In this document: positions 44,513 to 54,659 of the stretch, one piece after another
Position numbering within the stretch: the stretch's first letter is position 1
How the letters are laid out: each line of letters begins with the position of its first letter
NCBI GenBank assembly: GCA_938015295.1
Contig: CALLQB010000050.1
Location: forward strand, 1 to 64,000
DNA length: 64,000 nt
Origin: an uncultured Acidimicrobiales bacterium
Lineage (GTDB): Bacteria; Actinomycetota; Acidimicrobiia; Acidimicrobiales; SHLQ01
Direction: 5' to 3'
The notes under the pieces: model-generated
Databases searched by the model: none
The model's input: only the letters and a program-made list of their open reading frames with translations
Told to the model about the DNA's origin: nothing
Position numbers and translations under genes: made by a program

Positions 44513-45259
44513 TCAGTCTGGATGCTTTTCGTAGACCGAGACGTGCGACTCACTCGTTGGGCCGAACGGCGATTTGTGCCAGTCGCCGTAGCGCGACGCC
44601 AACCGAAGCCCAGCTGTCGCCGCCATTGCATCGAGTTGCTCGAGCGAGGCGAACCTGATCAACCAGGGCCGCAGTCGAATGCCGTCGTTCGACAGTTCGA
44701 TGTGCTGGCCAGAGATGGTTTGCGCGTCGGCATTGGTTTGGGTGGCGGTGAGAACTACCTGATCGAGCTCAACGCTTTTGGTCGACAAGCCACGAGTGGG
44801 TAGCTCCGCGGCTGGCGGCGGAACGAAGGTCTCAAGAACAAATCGGCCGCCAGGCGCAAGTACCTCGCTCACCAAGTGCATGCAGGCCTGTTGTTGCTCA
44901 CCTGTTGGAAGGTTAAAGAACGTGTTGAAGGCCACAAAGACGAGATCGGCCTCGCCGGCGGACCCGAGGTCGCAATCGGCCATGTCGCCAATTCGCACAT
45001 CAATCCGAGCGGCAAGCGGCTTCTTGCGCAACTCGTCGATCATCGCGGCCGATGAATCGATGCCGCGAACCTCTTTGCCAGCGGCTACGAGTGGCAGAGC
45101 AAGACGTCCGGTGCCGATTCCTAGCTCGATGATCAGCCCAGATGTCGCCAAAGCCAGCAACATCGCGACGGTGCCCTCGGTGTCGGAGATGTCGGGATAC
45201 CACCGGTCGTACACGTCCGCGAACGACTCGCCATAGGTATCGGGAGCAAAACCTTCCAC
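44513..45259 (-). CDS. Class I SAM-dependent methyltransferase
   Basis: Predicted methyltransferase of 248 residues. SAM motif I is IIELGIGTGRLALPL near residue 43, motif II ends in VRGIDSS, and motif IV is ADLVFVAFNTFFNL, followed by LAPGGRFVLETF. The N-terminal YDRWYPDISDTEG resembles a UbiE/Methyltransf_25-type protein. Substrate unknown. It is upstream of the SRPBCC gene on the same strand and divergent from the membrane protein gene at 45357. Confidence 0.86.
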   Translation of the reverse strand: MEGFAPDTYGESFADVYDRWYPDISDTEGTVAMLLALATSGLIIELGIGTGRLALPLVAAGKEVRGIDSSAAMIDELRKKPLAARIDVRIGDMADCDLGSAGEADLVFVAFNTFFNLPTGEQQQACMHLVSEVLAPGGRFVLETFVPPPAAELPTRGLSTKSVELDQVVLTATQTNADAQTISGQHIELSNDGIRLRPWLIRFASLEQLDAMAATAGLRLASRYGDWHKSPFGPTSESHVSVYEKHPD

Positions 45260-45356
45260 ACCGGCAGTCTCGCACGTGAGTTAGGCGTCGCAACCACCAG
45301 CGAGGTTCATCGAGTATGCCACCCACCGTCGGCCGTGGTGAGCGAGACTGGACAAG

Positions 45357-46316
45357 GTGGAGGTGCATCAGCGGCCATGGGCCGCCCCCGAGGACTCGGT
45401 CCCGCAGCCGGGCGACGGCCAGTCGGCGCTTCGTGCCCCCGCACCGGTAGGCCCGACCGGCACAGAGGCTTCTGCAGCTCCGCTGCCTCCCTTCGAGCTT
45501 CGCCCCCACACCATCCCCGAAATCATCGACGGCGCATTTCAGATTCTTCGCACCCAACCCCGCAAGGTCACAGCCATCGTTGCCACTATCGCCGTCCCGT
45601 TCAACCTCATCACGGCGTTCGCACAACGTGATGCCCTGGCAAACGGGGGAGCGTTAGGGGTCTTCGAGGACGCGTTCAATGAATCGCTCGAGGGCGGTCA
45701 AACGAGCCAGTTCGACACGTTCGGGTCGTCGATTTCGGGCATCATCATCGGCCTGGTCTTGCCCAGCTTTGCGCTCGTATTGGTCTCGGCCGCACTATCG
45801 AAACTTGTGGCTGAGTGGCTGGCCGGCCGAGACATGTCGTACGCCGACGTGTTTGCCTACCTCGCAAAGCGATGGACACTCTGGCCGCGATTGTGGCTGC
45901 TGGTGCATCTCGCCGAAGCGCTTGGCTTTGTGTTGCTGATAGTTCCCGGAATCGCAGCCATGGTGTTCTTTATGCTGGCGGTGCCCGCAATGGTCACCGA
46001 AGACCTCGGTGTCGTCGCGGCCATGAAGCGGTCGCGCAACATCGGACGTGGTGTCGAAGCTCGCGTTCTGGGCGTCGCGGTGGTGAGCGGATTTGTTGTG
46101 TACGCCATCGATGCGACACTCGGCACGCTGCCGGTGCTCATCGGCGGACTCGTTGGCGAAACCTACGGTTGGCTCGTGGTCGCGTTCGGCTCCTTGGCCA
46201 GTTCGATGCTGTCCTACGTCGGCACGGCTGGCATGACCCTCATGCTCTACTACGACCTGAGGGTCCGCCGCGAAGGTCTCGACCTGTCACTCGATGTTTC
46301 GGAGCACTTCTCGTGA
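45357..46316 (+). CDS. Multi-pass membrane protein at head of DUF4129-MoxR-DUF58 cluster
   Basis: Membrane protein of 319 residues. A proline/alanine-rich cytoplasmic N-terminus of about 50 residues is followed by ELRPHTIPEIIDGAFQILR and five or six hydrophobic segments. FFMLAVPAMVTEDLGVVAAMKRS is the kind of stretch found in glycerophosphoryl-diester-phosphodiesterase membrane-domain-like proteins of Actinomycetota. Start is GTG 45357. It overlaps the DUF4129 gene and opens a five-gene run. Function is unknown. Confidence 0.78.
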   Translation: MEVHQRPWAAPEDSVPQPGDGQSALRAPAPVGPTGTEASAAPLPPFELRPHTIPEIIDGAFQILRTQPRKVTAIVATIAVPFNLITAFAQRDALANGGALGVFEDAFNESLEGGQTSQFDTFGSSISGIIIGLVLPSFALVLVSAALSKLVAEWLAGRDMSYADVFAYLAKRWTLWPRLWLLVHLAEALGFVLLIVPGIAAMVFFMLAVPAMVTEDLGVVAAMKRSRNIGRGVEARVLGVAVVSGFVVYAIDATLGTLPVLIGGLVGETYGWLVVAFGSLASSMLSYVGTAGMTLMLYYDLRVRREGLDLSLDVSEHFS

Positions 46317-46987
46317 GCGCTGTCCCGGCAGACCGGAGCGCGGTGGCCCAGATACCTCCGTCGCCGTTTGATCCCGACGATGTCGATCGCGCCGCAGACC
46401 AGATCCTGAGCGACCCTGAGTTCGACTATTCGCCCTCGCTTCTCGACCGGATTGGCGATTGGGTTGGCGACCGCATCACCGACCTGCTGGACCGCCTCGG
46501 CGGGTTGGGAGGCGGCGCCACCGGATCGATCGTTGGCTATAGCGTGCTGGCTCTCATGATCGCCGCAGCAGCTTGGCTGATTTGGCGGGTGGTTCGAGAC
46601 CGGTTGCCTCAGCCAGTCGATGCACGTAATGAACCGGTGATCACGATGACTCCTTGGCGACTCGCTGCGGACCTTCGCGCTGATGCCGAGGCGTTTATGG
46701 CCGAGGGGCAGCACCGGGAGGCAGCTAGGGCGTGGTACCGGTGGACTATCGCGAGCCTCGTCGAAGCCGAGCGCATTGGTAACCCTCCCGGTAGAACCAG
46801 TGGCGAATATCTCACCGAGGTCGCTTCGCGGGTGCCGCCAGCCGCAGTCGACTTCGCCCGAGTAACCGACATTTTCGAACAGCTCTGGTATGGCGACACC
46901 GTCGAAGCCACGAGTGAGTTGGCCGACGAAGTCCGAGTTGCCGGTCACCGGGTGCTTGCAACCTCGACGACGCTGGTCCAGGCATGA
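46313..46987 (+). CDS. DUF4129 domain-containing membrane protein
   Basis: Protein of 224 residues with one central membrane helix (about residues 75-95). The C-terminal DUF4129 region includes HREAARAWYRWTIASL and RTSGEYLTEVASR, ending near IFEQLWYGD. GTG 46313 overlaps the preceding stop, and the gene overlaps DUF4350 by ATGA. DUF4129 proteins often accompany MoxR, DUF58 and transglutaminase genes in Actinomycetota. Confidence 0.86.
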   Translation: MSAVPADRSAVAQIPPSPFDPDDVDRAADQILSDPEFDYSPSLLDRIGDWVGDRITDLLDRLGGLGGGATGSIVGYSVLALMIAAAAWLIWRVVRDRLPQPVDARNEPVITMTPWRLAADLRADAEAFMAEGQHREAARAWYRWTIASLVEAERIGNPPGRTSGEYLTEVASRVPPAAVDFARVTDIFEQLWYGDTVEATSELADEVRVAGHRVLATSTTLVQA

Positions 46988-48216
46988 CGGCCTCGGCCGG
47001 AGGCGGATCTGCGGGCGGATCTGGGGGCAGGGGCTTGTGGATGTGGGCGGTCGCGGTCGTCGTCATTGGACTGCTGCTGTTTTTCATTGGTCGTCGCGGT
47101 TCCGACGGCCCGCCCTATGACCCCCGCAGTACCAGCGAGGACGGCACCCGAGCTGTCGTGCGTCTGATCGAGGACCTCGGCGGTTCGGTCGAGATCATCC
47201 AAGGGGCGCCCGCCAGCGCCGACGCGGGCGACGTCGCATTGATCTTGGTCGACCGCTACCGGTCGAACGATCCGGACCTCGACCCCGACCTGGCCGACTC
47301 GTTGGCCGCCGAAGTGCTGACCATCAGGCGCTGGGTCGAGCAGGGTGGCACGCTGATCGTGGCCGACCCCGAAAGCCAATTCAATCCGTCTGAGGCACGC
47401 GAGCTGCACAGCGGCGGCACCACCTGCGATATCGACGCTCTCGCTGGTCTCACCATCGACACCGACGCAGACGACGGCAGCATCTTTGCGGTCGACTACT
47501 CATCGACCGGCGACCGGCAAGCTTGTTTCGGCTCGACCGGGCAAGCGGCGGTCGTCGTTGCCCAGCGCGGCGAGGGCACGTCGGTTGCGTTCGGACTGCG
47601 TGATCTGGTTACCAACCAACATCTCGGCACCGCCGACCATGCACAGCTGGCGGTTGCCTTGCTGGTGCCTTCGCCGGGCACCCGCGTGGTCATTCTCGAT
47701 GGCCCAACGTTCTCGACGGGCACCGAAACGCTCGGCGACCTCGTTCCCTCAGGCGTGAAGTGGGGCCTCGGCCTTGCCGCTGTTGCCTTCGGCTTCTTTG
47801 CCCTCGGTCGGGCGTTCCGGCACGGTCGGCCGGTCCGCGAGCCCCAGCTCGTCGAGATCGCCGGATCCGAACTGGTCGTTGCCGTCGGCACAATGTACGA
47901 ACGCTCTCGTCAGGTCGACTCGGCAGCTGCGACGTTGCGTCAGCTGGCCCAAGACGACTTGGCGAATGATCTTGGTCTGCCGAAACACTCTTCGGTCGAC
48001 GCGATCGCCGACGGGCTTTCCCGACTATCGACCGGAGCCGACGGCCTGCAGCCCGAGGCGATTGGCCAGACCTTGGCACATCGTCAGGTACAGACCGAGG
48101 ACGAGCTCGTGCAGCTCGCCAATGAGATCGACGCGCTCCGCCATGTCGTGGGCCGACGACACCCCGATCAGCAGAAACCCCCAGAGTCAACCGACCTTAT
48201 GAGGACCCGACTATGA
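46984..48216 (+). CDS. DUF4350 domain-containing membrane protein
   Basis: Protein of 410 residues. An N-terminal membrane helix (about residues 18-38) is followed by the DUF4350 domain: [20 protein letters not shown], then [19 protein letters not shown] second helix lies near residues 255-275, and the last 140 residues are a helical cytoplasmic domain. It is the third gene of the cluster, overlapping both neighbours by 4 bp. Molecular role is unknown. Confidence 0.85.
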   Translation: MTASAGGGSAGGSGGRGLWMWAVAVVVIGLLLFFIGRRGSDGPPYDPRSTSEDGTRAVVRLIEDLGGSVEIIQGAPASADAGDVALILVDRYRSNDPDLDPDLADSLAAEVLTIRRWVEQGGTLIVADPESQFNPSEARELHSGGTTCDIDALAGLTIDTDADDGSIFAVDYSSTGDRQACFGSTGQAAVVVAQRGEGTSVAFGLRDLVTNQHLGTADHAQLAVALLVPSPGTRVVILDGPTFSTGTETLGDLVPSGVKWGLGLAAVAFGFFALGRAFRHGRPVREPQLVEIAGSELVVAVGTMYERSRQVDSAAATLRQLAQDDLANDLGLPKHSSVDAIADGLSRLSTGADGLQPEAIGQTLAHRQVQTEDELVQLANEIDALRHVVGRRHPDQQKPPESTDLMRTRL

Positions 48217-49202
48217 CAGATCCAAGCCTCCCGCCACCGCCGCCGATCCAGCCGAGTTCGGTGCGCGAGCCCTTCGTTGCTTTGCGCGACGAAGTTGCCA
48301 AAGTCGTTGTTGGCCAAGAAGGAGTCCTTTCGGGCCTAGTCGCTGCGCTGCTGGTGCGCGGCCACGTGCTTCTTGAGGGTGTTCCCGGCGTCGCCAAGAC
48401 ACTCATCGCAAAAACGATGGCCTCGGCGATGGAACTCGAGTTCACTCGCCTGCAGTTCACTCCCGACCTGATGCCGTCCGATGTCATTGGCCAGATGATC
48501 TATGAGCAGCAGTCGAGCTCGTTTTCGTTTCGGAAAGGGCCGGTGTTTACCAACCTTTTGCTCGCTGATGAGATCAACCGTACGCCGCCAAAGACCCAGG
48601 CGGCCATGCTTGAGGTGATGGAGGAACGGCAGGTGTCTATCGGCGGCGAGACGCGTCCGTTGCCCTCGCCGTTCATCGTTGTGGCCACGCAGAACCCGGT
48701 GGAGTACGACGGTACGTATCCGCTTCCCGAAGCGCAGCTCGATCGCTTTCTGTTCAAGTTGCAGGTGGGTTATCCAAGCGCGGATCAGGAGCTCGAAGTA
48801 TTGCGCCGGCACAACACCGGCCTCGATCCACACGACGTGCGTGCCGCAGGAGTCGCTGCGGTTGCCAGCGCCGCGAACCTCGAGGCAGCACGAGCGGAGG
48901 TTGAGGCCCTGCATGTCGATGAGCGAGTGCTGTCGTACATGGTTGCGCTCACCCGGGCGACCCGAGAATCGCCGTCGCTCAGTTTGGGTGTTTCGCCCCG
49001 CGGCGCCGCAGCGCTGCTGCATGCCTCCAAAGCGTGGGCTTGGCTTGCGGGGCGAGCGTTTGTGACACCCGACGAAGTGAAAGCCGTAGTGAAGCCAACC
49101 TTCCGACACCGTGTACAGCTTCGCTCTGACCTCGAGTTCGAAGGCGTTACTGCCGACGCGATCCTCGACGGCATCTTGGCCACTGTTCCGGCACCGACCT
49201 GA
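48213..49202 (+). CDS. MoxR family AAA+ ATPase
   Basis: AAA+ chaperone-like ATPase of 329 residues. The Walker A region is [18 protein letters not shown], Walker B is [18 protein letters not shown], and sensor 1 is [20 protein letters not shown]. This full set marks the MoxR group. These proteins act with DUF58 partners in maturation of protein complexes. It overlaps DUF4350 and precedes DUF58 by 9 bp. Confidence 0.95.
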   Translation: MTDPSLPPPPPIQPSSVREPFVALRDEVAKVVVGQEGVLSGLVAALLVRGHVLLEGVPGVAKTLIAKTMASAMELEFTRLQFTPDLMPSDVIGQMIYEQQSSSFSFRKGPVFTNLLLADEINRTPPKTQAAMLEVMEERQVSIGGETRPLPSPFIVVATQNPVEYDGTYPLPEAQLDRFLFKLQVGYPSADQELEVLRRHNTGLDPHDVRAAGVAAVASAANLEAARAEVEALHVDERVLSYMVALTRATRESPSLSLGVSPRGAAALLHASKAWAWLAGRAFVTPDEVKAVVKPTFRHRVQLRSDLEFEGVTADAILDGILATVPAPT

Positions 49203-49211
49203 CCCGCCCAG

Positions 49212-50522
49212 ATGTTTCCGATCCCGACCGCCCGTTTTGCCTATGGAGTTCTCGTTGCCGCGGCGCTGACAATGGTTTCGCCCTTCGCTCAGCCGCTGTC
49301 GACGATCGCGCTTGGCCTAGCTGTTTTGCTGCTGGCGGTCATCGACTTTGTGCGGGCCTCGAATCCCAACGACGTGGCAGTCGAACGCGAACTCGCGCCG
49401 TCGCTTGCTCTCGGAACGACTGCCCCAGTGCGTTGGCACGTGCAGAACCGAACGGGCGCCAACCTCGTGATCGCGATCGCCGACGAATTTGCCCCGTCGT
49501 TGCAAGCGTCGAATCGCCGTGCGCTGGCCGAGGTTCCGGCACGAAGCACCGCGACGATCGAGAACACCCTCAGCCCGACACGGCGAGGCAGGTTCGTGAT
49601 CTCCGAAATTTCTGTGCGGGTCCGTGGGCCATGGGGTTTGGTCGAACGTCAGCGATCCCGCGACATCCCCGCCGTACTTCGCGTTCTTCCAGAATTCAGA
49701 TCGAAGCAGGAGGCCGAGCTCCTGGTGGTGCGCGCCAAACAACTCGACGTTGGACTCAGGTCGGCCCGCGGGCGGGGGAGCGGCACCGAGTTCGACCAGC
49801 TGCGCGAGTACACACCTGACGATGAGTTTCGTCGCATCGACTGGGCGGCCACTGCACGTACCGGCACGACCATTGCGCGCACCTACCGTGCCGAACTCAA
49901 CCAGACGGTCATCAATCTGCTCGACAACGGTCGAGTCATGGCCGGACGAGTCAACGACGTGCCGCGGGTCGAGCACGCCATGGACGCAGTGATGGCGCTG
50001 ACCACCGTCGCGACTGGCCTGGGCGACAAGTGCGGACTGCTCGCCTTTGACCGATCGGTTCGAGCCGTCGTGCAACCGAGTCGCAGCCGCGGCCAACTCG
50101 GACGTGTCACCGAAGCAATGTATGACCTGCAACCCGCTTTGGTCGAAAGTGACTACCGAGGCGCGTTCGTCGCCACCCTTGCGCAGTTCCGTCGGCGCAC
50201 GATGATTGTGGTGCATACCGAACTCGTCGAGGCGGCCGTTGGCGAGTTTTTGCTCCCCGCATTGCCGCTCATCTCGCGCAGCCATGTGGTCGTCATCGCC
50301 TCGGTACGCGACCCGTTGGTGGTCGACTGGGCGACCGCTCCGTCGGCCGAAAGCCATGAGGTGTACCGCCAGGTCGCCGCCGGAAAGTCAATGGCCGAAC
50401 GCGAACGGGTTATCGCTGCCCTCAAGGCCAAGGGAGCGACGGTTGTCGACGCTGCTCCGGGGGAGCTCGCTGCAAAGCTGGCCGATGTGTATCTTCAGGT
50501 GAAAGCTACTGGTCGCCTGTAA
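49212..50522 (+). CDS. DUF58 domain-containing protein
   Basis: Protein of 436 residues with two N-terminal membrane helices (about 9-50), then a beta-rich domain and the DUF58/VWA-like part. The signature is SARGRGSGTEFDQLREYTPDDEFRRIDW, split here as GRGSGTEFDQLREYTP and DDEFRRIDWAATAR. It typically works with the MoxR ATPase. The last 17 bp overlap the convergent SpoIIM-family gene. Confidence 0.92.
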   Translation: MFPIPTARFAYGVLVAAALTMVSPFAQPLSTIALGLAVLLLAVIDFVRASNPNDVAVERELAPSLALGTTAPVRWHVQNRTGANLVIAIADEFAPSLQASNRRALAEVPARSTATIENTLSPTRRGRFVISEISVRVRGPWGLVERQRSRDIPAVLRVLPEFRSKQEAELLVVRAKQLDVGLRSARGRGSGTEFDQLREYTPDDEFRRIDWAATARTGTTIARTYRAELNQTVINLLDNGRVMAGRVNDVPRVEHAMDAVMALTTVATGLGDKCGLLAFDRSVRAVVQPSRSRGQLGRVTEAMYDLQPALVESDYRGAFVATLAQFRRRTMIVVHTELVEAAVGEFLLPALPLISRSHVVVIASVRDPLVVDWATAPSAESHEVYRQVAAGKSMAERERVIAALKAKGATVVDAAPGELAAKLADVYLQVKATGRL

Positions 50523-51540
50523 TCCCTGGGACTTTTGCGAGTTTCGGGATTTCCGGTACTGGTTCGCGTAGCAGCCCCGTTAACCCAAGGCGCTCTGCCG
50601 CCATGCCTCTCGAAACGATATAGGCCACGAACGCCACAAAAACCGACACGCCGATGCCGACTCGCATGGCGGTGGGGAGCGACGACGGAGTGACGAATCC
50701 TTCGATCAGGCCCGCCAAGGTGAACGCAACCATCAAACCCAGCACGATTACCGCCGACCTGCTGCCTTGCTCTGCGACCGCCTCGACTCGTGTTCGATCG
50801 CCGGGCGAAATCACCGCCCACCCGAGACTGAGGCCCGCAGCGCCGGCGATGACGACCGCCGACAGTTCGAGCAAACCATGGGGAAGGATAAGGCCATAGA
50901 ACTTGGGAGCTTCGCCGGCCGCGTGAAACAGCCCGGCCGCCATCCCAACGTTTGCTCCGTTGGTGGCCAAAACATACGCCGTTGGTACACAGAGCAAGAT
51001 GCCAACAGCAAACGCCACAAACGAGACCTGGATGTTGTTGATCAGAACTTGGGTAGAGAACTCCGCCGCCGGAGCGTCGGAGTAGTAGGCCTCGAAGTCT
51101 TCGTTGATGTACGCCGAGCGCAACGCTTCGGGCGCCGCAACGTCGAGCGCTCGATCGCTCACCGACAACCACACGCCCAGCACGAGAGCTGGCAGGAACG
51201 TGACCAGCGCTGCAACCACCACACTGCGGCGGCCATGCCACACCGCAGCCGGAAACCGCAACGAGAAGAACTGGGCGAACGCTCGCATACTTCGCGACCG
51301 CGTTCCGTAAATGACGACCCTTGCTTCGGCCACAAGCATCGTGAGCCGCGAGTTGAGTTCGATGTCGCGGTATTCGCTGCGGGCATGGCTGAGCTGGCTG
51401 GAGCAACGTTGATACAGCGATAGCAGTTCATCGAGTTCGGCAGCGGGCATCGAACGCATGCCGCGACGCGCTTGGGCGGTAAGTGCCCCGAGGCGGTCCC
51501 ACACGGGCTCGTTAGTGGCGATGTATCGATCGATATCCAA
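50506..51540 (-). CDS. SpoIIM-family (stage II sporulation protein M) membrane protein
   Basis: Integral membrane protein of 344 residues. The N-terminal 100 residues are cytoplasmic and helical, with LDELLSLYQRCSSQL and VVIYGTRSR. About six membrane segments follow, with FSTQVLINNIQVSFVAFAVG and LPHGLLELSAVVIAGAAGL, the DUF95/SpoIIM pattern. The start is TTG 51540. Such proteins are found beside RDD and DUF58 genes in Actinomycetota that do not form endospores, so no sporulation role is implied. Confidence 0.9.
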   Translation of the reverse strand: MDIDRYIATNEPVWDRLGALTAQARRGMRSMPAAELDELLSLYQRCSSQLSHARSEYRDIELNSRLTMLVAEARVVIYGTRSRSMRAFAQFFSLRFPAAVWHGRRSVVVAALVTFLPALVLGVWLSVSDRALDVAAPEALRSAYINEDFEAYYSDAPAAEFSTQVLINNIQVSFVAFAVGILLCVPTAYVLATNGANVGMAAGLFHAAGEAPKFYGLILPHGLLELSAVVIAGAAGLSLGWAVISPGDRTRVEAVAEQGSRSAVIVLGLMVAFTLAGLIEGFVTPSSLPTAMRVGIGVSVFVAFVAYIVSRGMAAERLGLTGLLREPVPEIPKLAKVPGITGDQ

Positions 51541-51603
51541 TGCCGGCCGCTTTCAGCGGTAGGGGTCGTCACCTCTCACGTTAGTGAGCAGTAGTTTCAA
51601 CTT

Positions 51604-52425
51604 GTGGGCAATCCAAGAGTTCCGACCGGATTCGGACCTGGTGCAGGTGGAAGTCGCGGCATCGTGACGCCCGAAGCGGTGCTCCTCGACTTCGAAACTG
51701 CCGGGGTCGGCACCCGGCTACTCGCTCGCCTCCTCGACACGGTGATCCAGATAGCGATGCTGTTTGTGCTGCTGTTTATTTTCGGCATCCTGGCGATTAT
51801 TGGCGAAACCGTTGCCTTTGTGATGGGTGCGATCACACTGTTCTTATTGTTCTTCGGATACCCGGCGATCCAAGAAACCTTGTGGGGGCGCACTCTTGGC
51901 AAACGGGCGCTTCGGCTTCGGGTGGTAACGGTCGAGGGAGCCCCAATCCGGTTTGGTCAAGCGGCGATCCGAAGCATGCTTCAGGTACCCGACCTGTTCG
52001 TGCCTCCCGGTGGCGCAGTTGCGGTGATCAGCGTGCTGTTCACCCGTCGGGGTCAGCGGCTAGGCGATCTTGCGGCCGACACCATGGTGATTCGCGAGCA
52101 GAAGGTTTCGCGCCGGTCATCGGCTATCTGGTTCCCGGTGCCGCCCGGATTCGAGGCGTACGCCTATCAGCTCGACGTGAGCATGGTGACCCCATCGCAG
52201 TACCGGACCATTCGCGGGTTTCTCAGCCGTGTCACCGATTTTCGGCCCGAAGTGCGCCAGAGCCTGGCCGAACAACTTGCCGGCCCGGTCAGTGCAGCTA
52301 TTGGTCACCAGATTCCTTACGGCGTACATCCCGAGAGCTTTCTTGTCTGCGTCGCCAATCGCTATCAGCATCGCCATACCCCGGCACCCGCTCCCTTTGC
52401 CGTGCCGCCTACCATGGGGGGATGA
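51604..52425 (+). CDS. RDD family membrane protein
   Basis: Protein of 273 residues. The RDD domain occupies about residues 18-165, opening with AVLLDFETAGVGTRLLARLLDTVIQIA, given here in part as GTRLLARLLDT, where the family Arg-Asp pair occurs. It continues with WGRTLGKRALRLRVV and RRGQRLGDLAADTMVI. Three membrane helices are seen. The C-terminal 100 residues are soluble. GTG 51604 is divergent from the SpoIIM gene; the stop overlaps the cysteine desulfurase start. Confidence 0.9.
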   Translation: MGNPRVPTGFGPGAGGSRGIVTPEAVLLDFETAGVGTRLLARLLDTVIQIAMLFVLLFIFGILAIIGETVAFVMGAITLFLLFFGYPAIQETLWGRTLGKRALRLRVVTVEGAPIRFGQAAIRSMLQVPDLFVPPGGAVAVISVLFTRRGQRLGDLAADTMVIREQKVSRRSSAIWFPVPPGFEAYAYQLDVSMVTPSQYRTIRGFLSRVTDFRPEVRQSLAEQLAGPVSAAIGHQIPYGVHPESFLVCVANRYQHRHTPAPAPFAVPPTMGG

Positions 52426-53582
52426 CCGGCACCGCCTACCTCGACCATGCGGCGAGCACTCCCATGCGACCCGAAGCGGTCGAGGCGATGGAGGCCGCGT
52501 TCCGGGCAGGTGCAGCGAATCCGACTGGGGCGCACAAGCTAGCTCGCGAAGCCCGCAAGGTTCTCGACCGTTCTCGCACAACCATCGCCGATGCTTTCGG
52601 CACCGACCCGGGCAACGTGGTGTTCACCGGCGGCGGCACCGAGGCCGACAACCTCGCCATCTTTGGTGTCGTAGGCGCCCGTGGCGGGTTACCTGCCTGC
52701 TCATCAATCGAGCACCACGCGGTGCTGCACCCGGTGCAGCACCTGGGCGGGCACGTGTTTGGAGTAGACGCTCGCGGTGTTGTCGATATTGCTGATCTCA
52801 ACCGAGTACTCGGCGAGATCGAGGCGACTGGCGAAAAGGTTGCCGTCGTATCAGTGATGCTGGCGAACAACGAAAGTGGTGTGATCCAACCGCTCGATGA
52901 CATTGCCGCCGTGGTACGTGAACGATCCGACGCCGTACTGCACACCGACGCTGTGCAGGCAGTTACTTGGCTTGATCTCAAAACCCATACTGCGGCCTTC
53001 GACCTGATGTCGATTAGTGCGCACAAGTTTGGCGGCCCGCAGGGCGTCGGCGCGTTGGTGATGCGTTCAGACATCGATCTTGTGCCCGTCATCCTCGGCG
53101 GCGGTCAGGAACGCGAGCGACGCAGTGGCACGCAGAACGTCGCCGGCATCTCGGCCATGGCCGCAGCGATGGCGGCCACCGAAGCCGACCGGGCATCGTT
53201 GGTCAGCCGGATAGATGCGCTTCGAACCCGGCTTATCGATGGCCTCCGCTCGGTGCTTGATGGCGTGCACGAATCGGGTGTCGATGCGTCTGGCGACCGG
53301 TCACACAAGGTTGCCGGCACGGCGCATCTTTGTTTCGAAGGTCTCGATTCCGAATCGTTACTTTTCCTTCTTGAGCGTGGCGGTTTGTACGCCTCAGCAG
53401 CTTCGTCGTGTGCCAGTGGCGCTCAGGAACCTTCGCACGTGCTTGCGGCGATGGGCGTCAGCCGAGACTTGGCCGTTGGCTCTCTCAGATTGTCGCTCGG
53501 CGCTACAACCACCGACGCCGATATCGACCTGGCGCTATCGGTTATCCCCGCTGCTGTCGACCAACTGCGAGGCACCCGATGA
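52422..53582 (+). CDS. Cysteine desulfurase (IscS/NifS class)
   Basis: PLP enzyme of 386 residues that takes sulfur from cysteine for tRNA thiolation and other sulfur transfer. It starts YLDHAASTPMRPEAVEAM; FTGGGTEADNLAI binds PLP phosphate and SISAHKFGGPQGVGAL holds the PLP lysine. GGGQERERRSGTQN and the catalytic cysteine in ASSCASGAQEPSHVL follow. ATG 52422 overlaps the RDD stop, and mnmA overlaps its end, so its sulfur most likely goes to MnmA. Confidence 0.94.
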   Translation: MTGTAYLDHAASTPMRPEAVEAMEAAFRAGAANPTGAHKLAREARKVLDRSRTTIADAFGTDPGNVVFTGGGTEADNLAIFGVVGARGGLPACSSIEHHAVLHPVQHLGGHVFGVDARGVVDIADLNRVLGEIEATGEKVAVVSVMLANNESGVIQPLDDIAAVVRERSDAVLHTDAVQAVTWLDLKTHTAAFDLMSISAHKFGGPQGVGALVMRSDIDLVPVILGGGQERERRSGTQNVAGISAMAAAMAATEADRASLVSRIDALRTRLIDGLRSVLDGVHESGVDASGDRSHKVAGTAHLCFEGLDSESLLFLLERGGLYASAASSCASGAQEPSHVLAAMGVSRDLAVGSLRLSLGATTTDADIDLALSVIPAAVDQLRGTR

Positions 53583-54646
53583 CCGCCATCTCCGCAGGAG
53601 CCGCATCGCCAAAGAAGCAGGTCATGATGGCCATGTCGGGTGGTGTCGACTCGTCGGTCGCCGCCGCCATGCTGATCGAACAGGGTCATGAAGTCGTTGG
53701 TGTCACGCTCAAACTTTGGGGCGGCGACAGCGATTCGGGATGCTGCTCGGTGAGCGATGTCGACGATGCGCGTTGGGTAGCCGACCAGCTCGGCATCGAA
53801 CATCACGTGTTTAATATGGGCGCCGACTTCGATGAACATGTTGTCGACCCCTACATCGCCAGTCATGCCGCCGGCCTCACCCCGAATCCCTGCGTCGAGT
53901 GCAACCGGCACGTGAAGTTCGGCAAGTTGCATGAGCGGGCTAAGGCGCTCGGTTTCGATGCGGTTGCCACCGGTCATCATGCGCGCCTTGTCACCCGCGA
54001 AGATGGCACGTTTCGCCTTGGGCGCGGCGCCGATCAGGCGAAAGACCAGTCCTATGTGTTGTACATGCTCGACCAGGAGCAGCTCGGGCGCCTCATGCTG
54101 CCATTGGGCGGTGGCACCAAAGACGAGGTTCGGGCGCGCGCCGCAGAGCTCAATATGCGCACCGCCAATAAACCCGACAGCCAGGACGTGTGTTTCATCA
54201 CCAGCACCGGTGGCCGACAGAAGTTCATCGGTGCGCGGCTGCCACTTACTCCGGGAACCGTTGTTGATGGCAGCGGTGAACAAGTTGGCACCGTCACCGC
54301 CGTCGAACTCGTGACCATCGGTCAGCGCCGCGGTTTAGGTCTGGCTGGCGGAAGCGACCCGCAGTTCGTCACCAACGTCGATACACAAACGGCGACCGTT
54401 ACCGTCGGTCGTCCCGAAGACCTTCTGGTCGAGACGACACCGCTGCATCAAGTGGTGTGGGCCCACGAGCCGGTCGAGGGGCCCGTGCTTGTGCAGACCA
54501 GCGCCCATGGTGTGCCAGCCGCCGCTACGTTCGCAGGTGGGGTAGTGCACTGGGACGAACCGCACCGCAAGGTCGCGCCGGGCCAGAGCGTAGTGCTGTA
54601 CGACAACGACCAGGTCCTCGGCGGCGGCCTAGCGTTGCGCAACTAA
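53579..54646 (+). CDS. mnmA: tRNA-specific 2-thiouridylase MnmA
   Basis: Enzyme of 355 residues that makes 2-thiouridine at the wobble position of tRNAs for Lys, Glu and Gln. The PP-loop is MAMSGGVDSSVAA. The catalytic cysteines are in PNPCVECNRHVKFG and KPDSQDVCFI. KDQSYVLYML and GQRRGLGLAGG are also family signatures. ATG 53579 overlaps the cysteine desulfurase stop by 4 bp, supporting direct coupling of sulfur supply and use. Confidence 0.96.
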   Translation: MTAISAGAASPKKQVMMAMSGGVDSSVAAAMLIEQGHEVVGVTLKLWGGDSDSGCCSVSDVDDARWVADQLGIEHHVFNMGADFDEHVVDPYIASHAAGLTPNPCVECNRHVKFGKLHERAKALGFDAVATGHHARLVTREDGTFRLGRGADQAKDQSYVLYMLDQEQLGRLMLPLGGGTKDEVRARAAELNMRTANKPDSQDVCFITSTGGRQKFIGARLPLTPGTVVDGSGEQVGTVTAVELVTIGQRRGLGLAGGSDPQFVTNVDTQTATVTVGRPEDLLVETTPLHQVVWAHEPVEGPVLVQTSAHGVPAAATFAGGVVHWDEPHRKVAPGQSVVLYDNDQVLGGGLALRN

Positions 54647-54659
54647 GCCCGGGCAGCCT

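Noticed and set aside
50506-51540. Evidence for endospore formation from a SpoIIM-family gene
   Set aside because: This family is widespread in non-sporulating Actinomycetota beside RDD and DUF58 genes, and no other sporulation gene is present.
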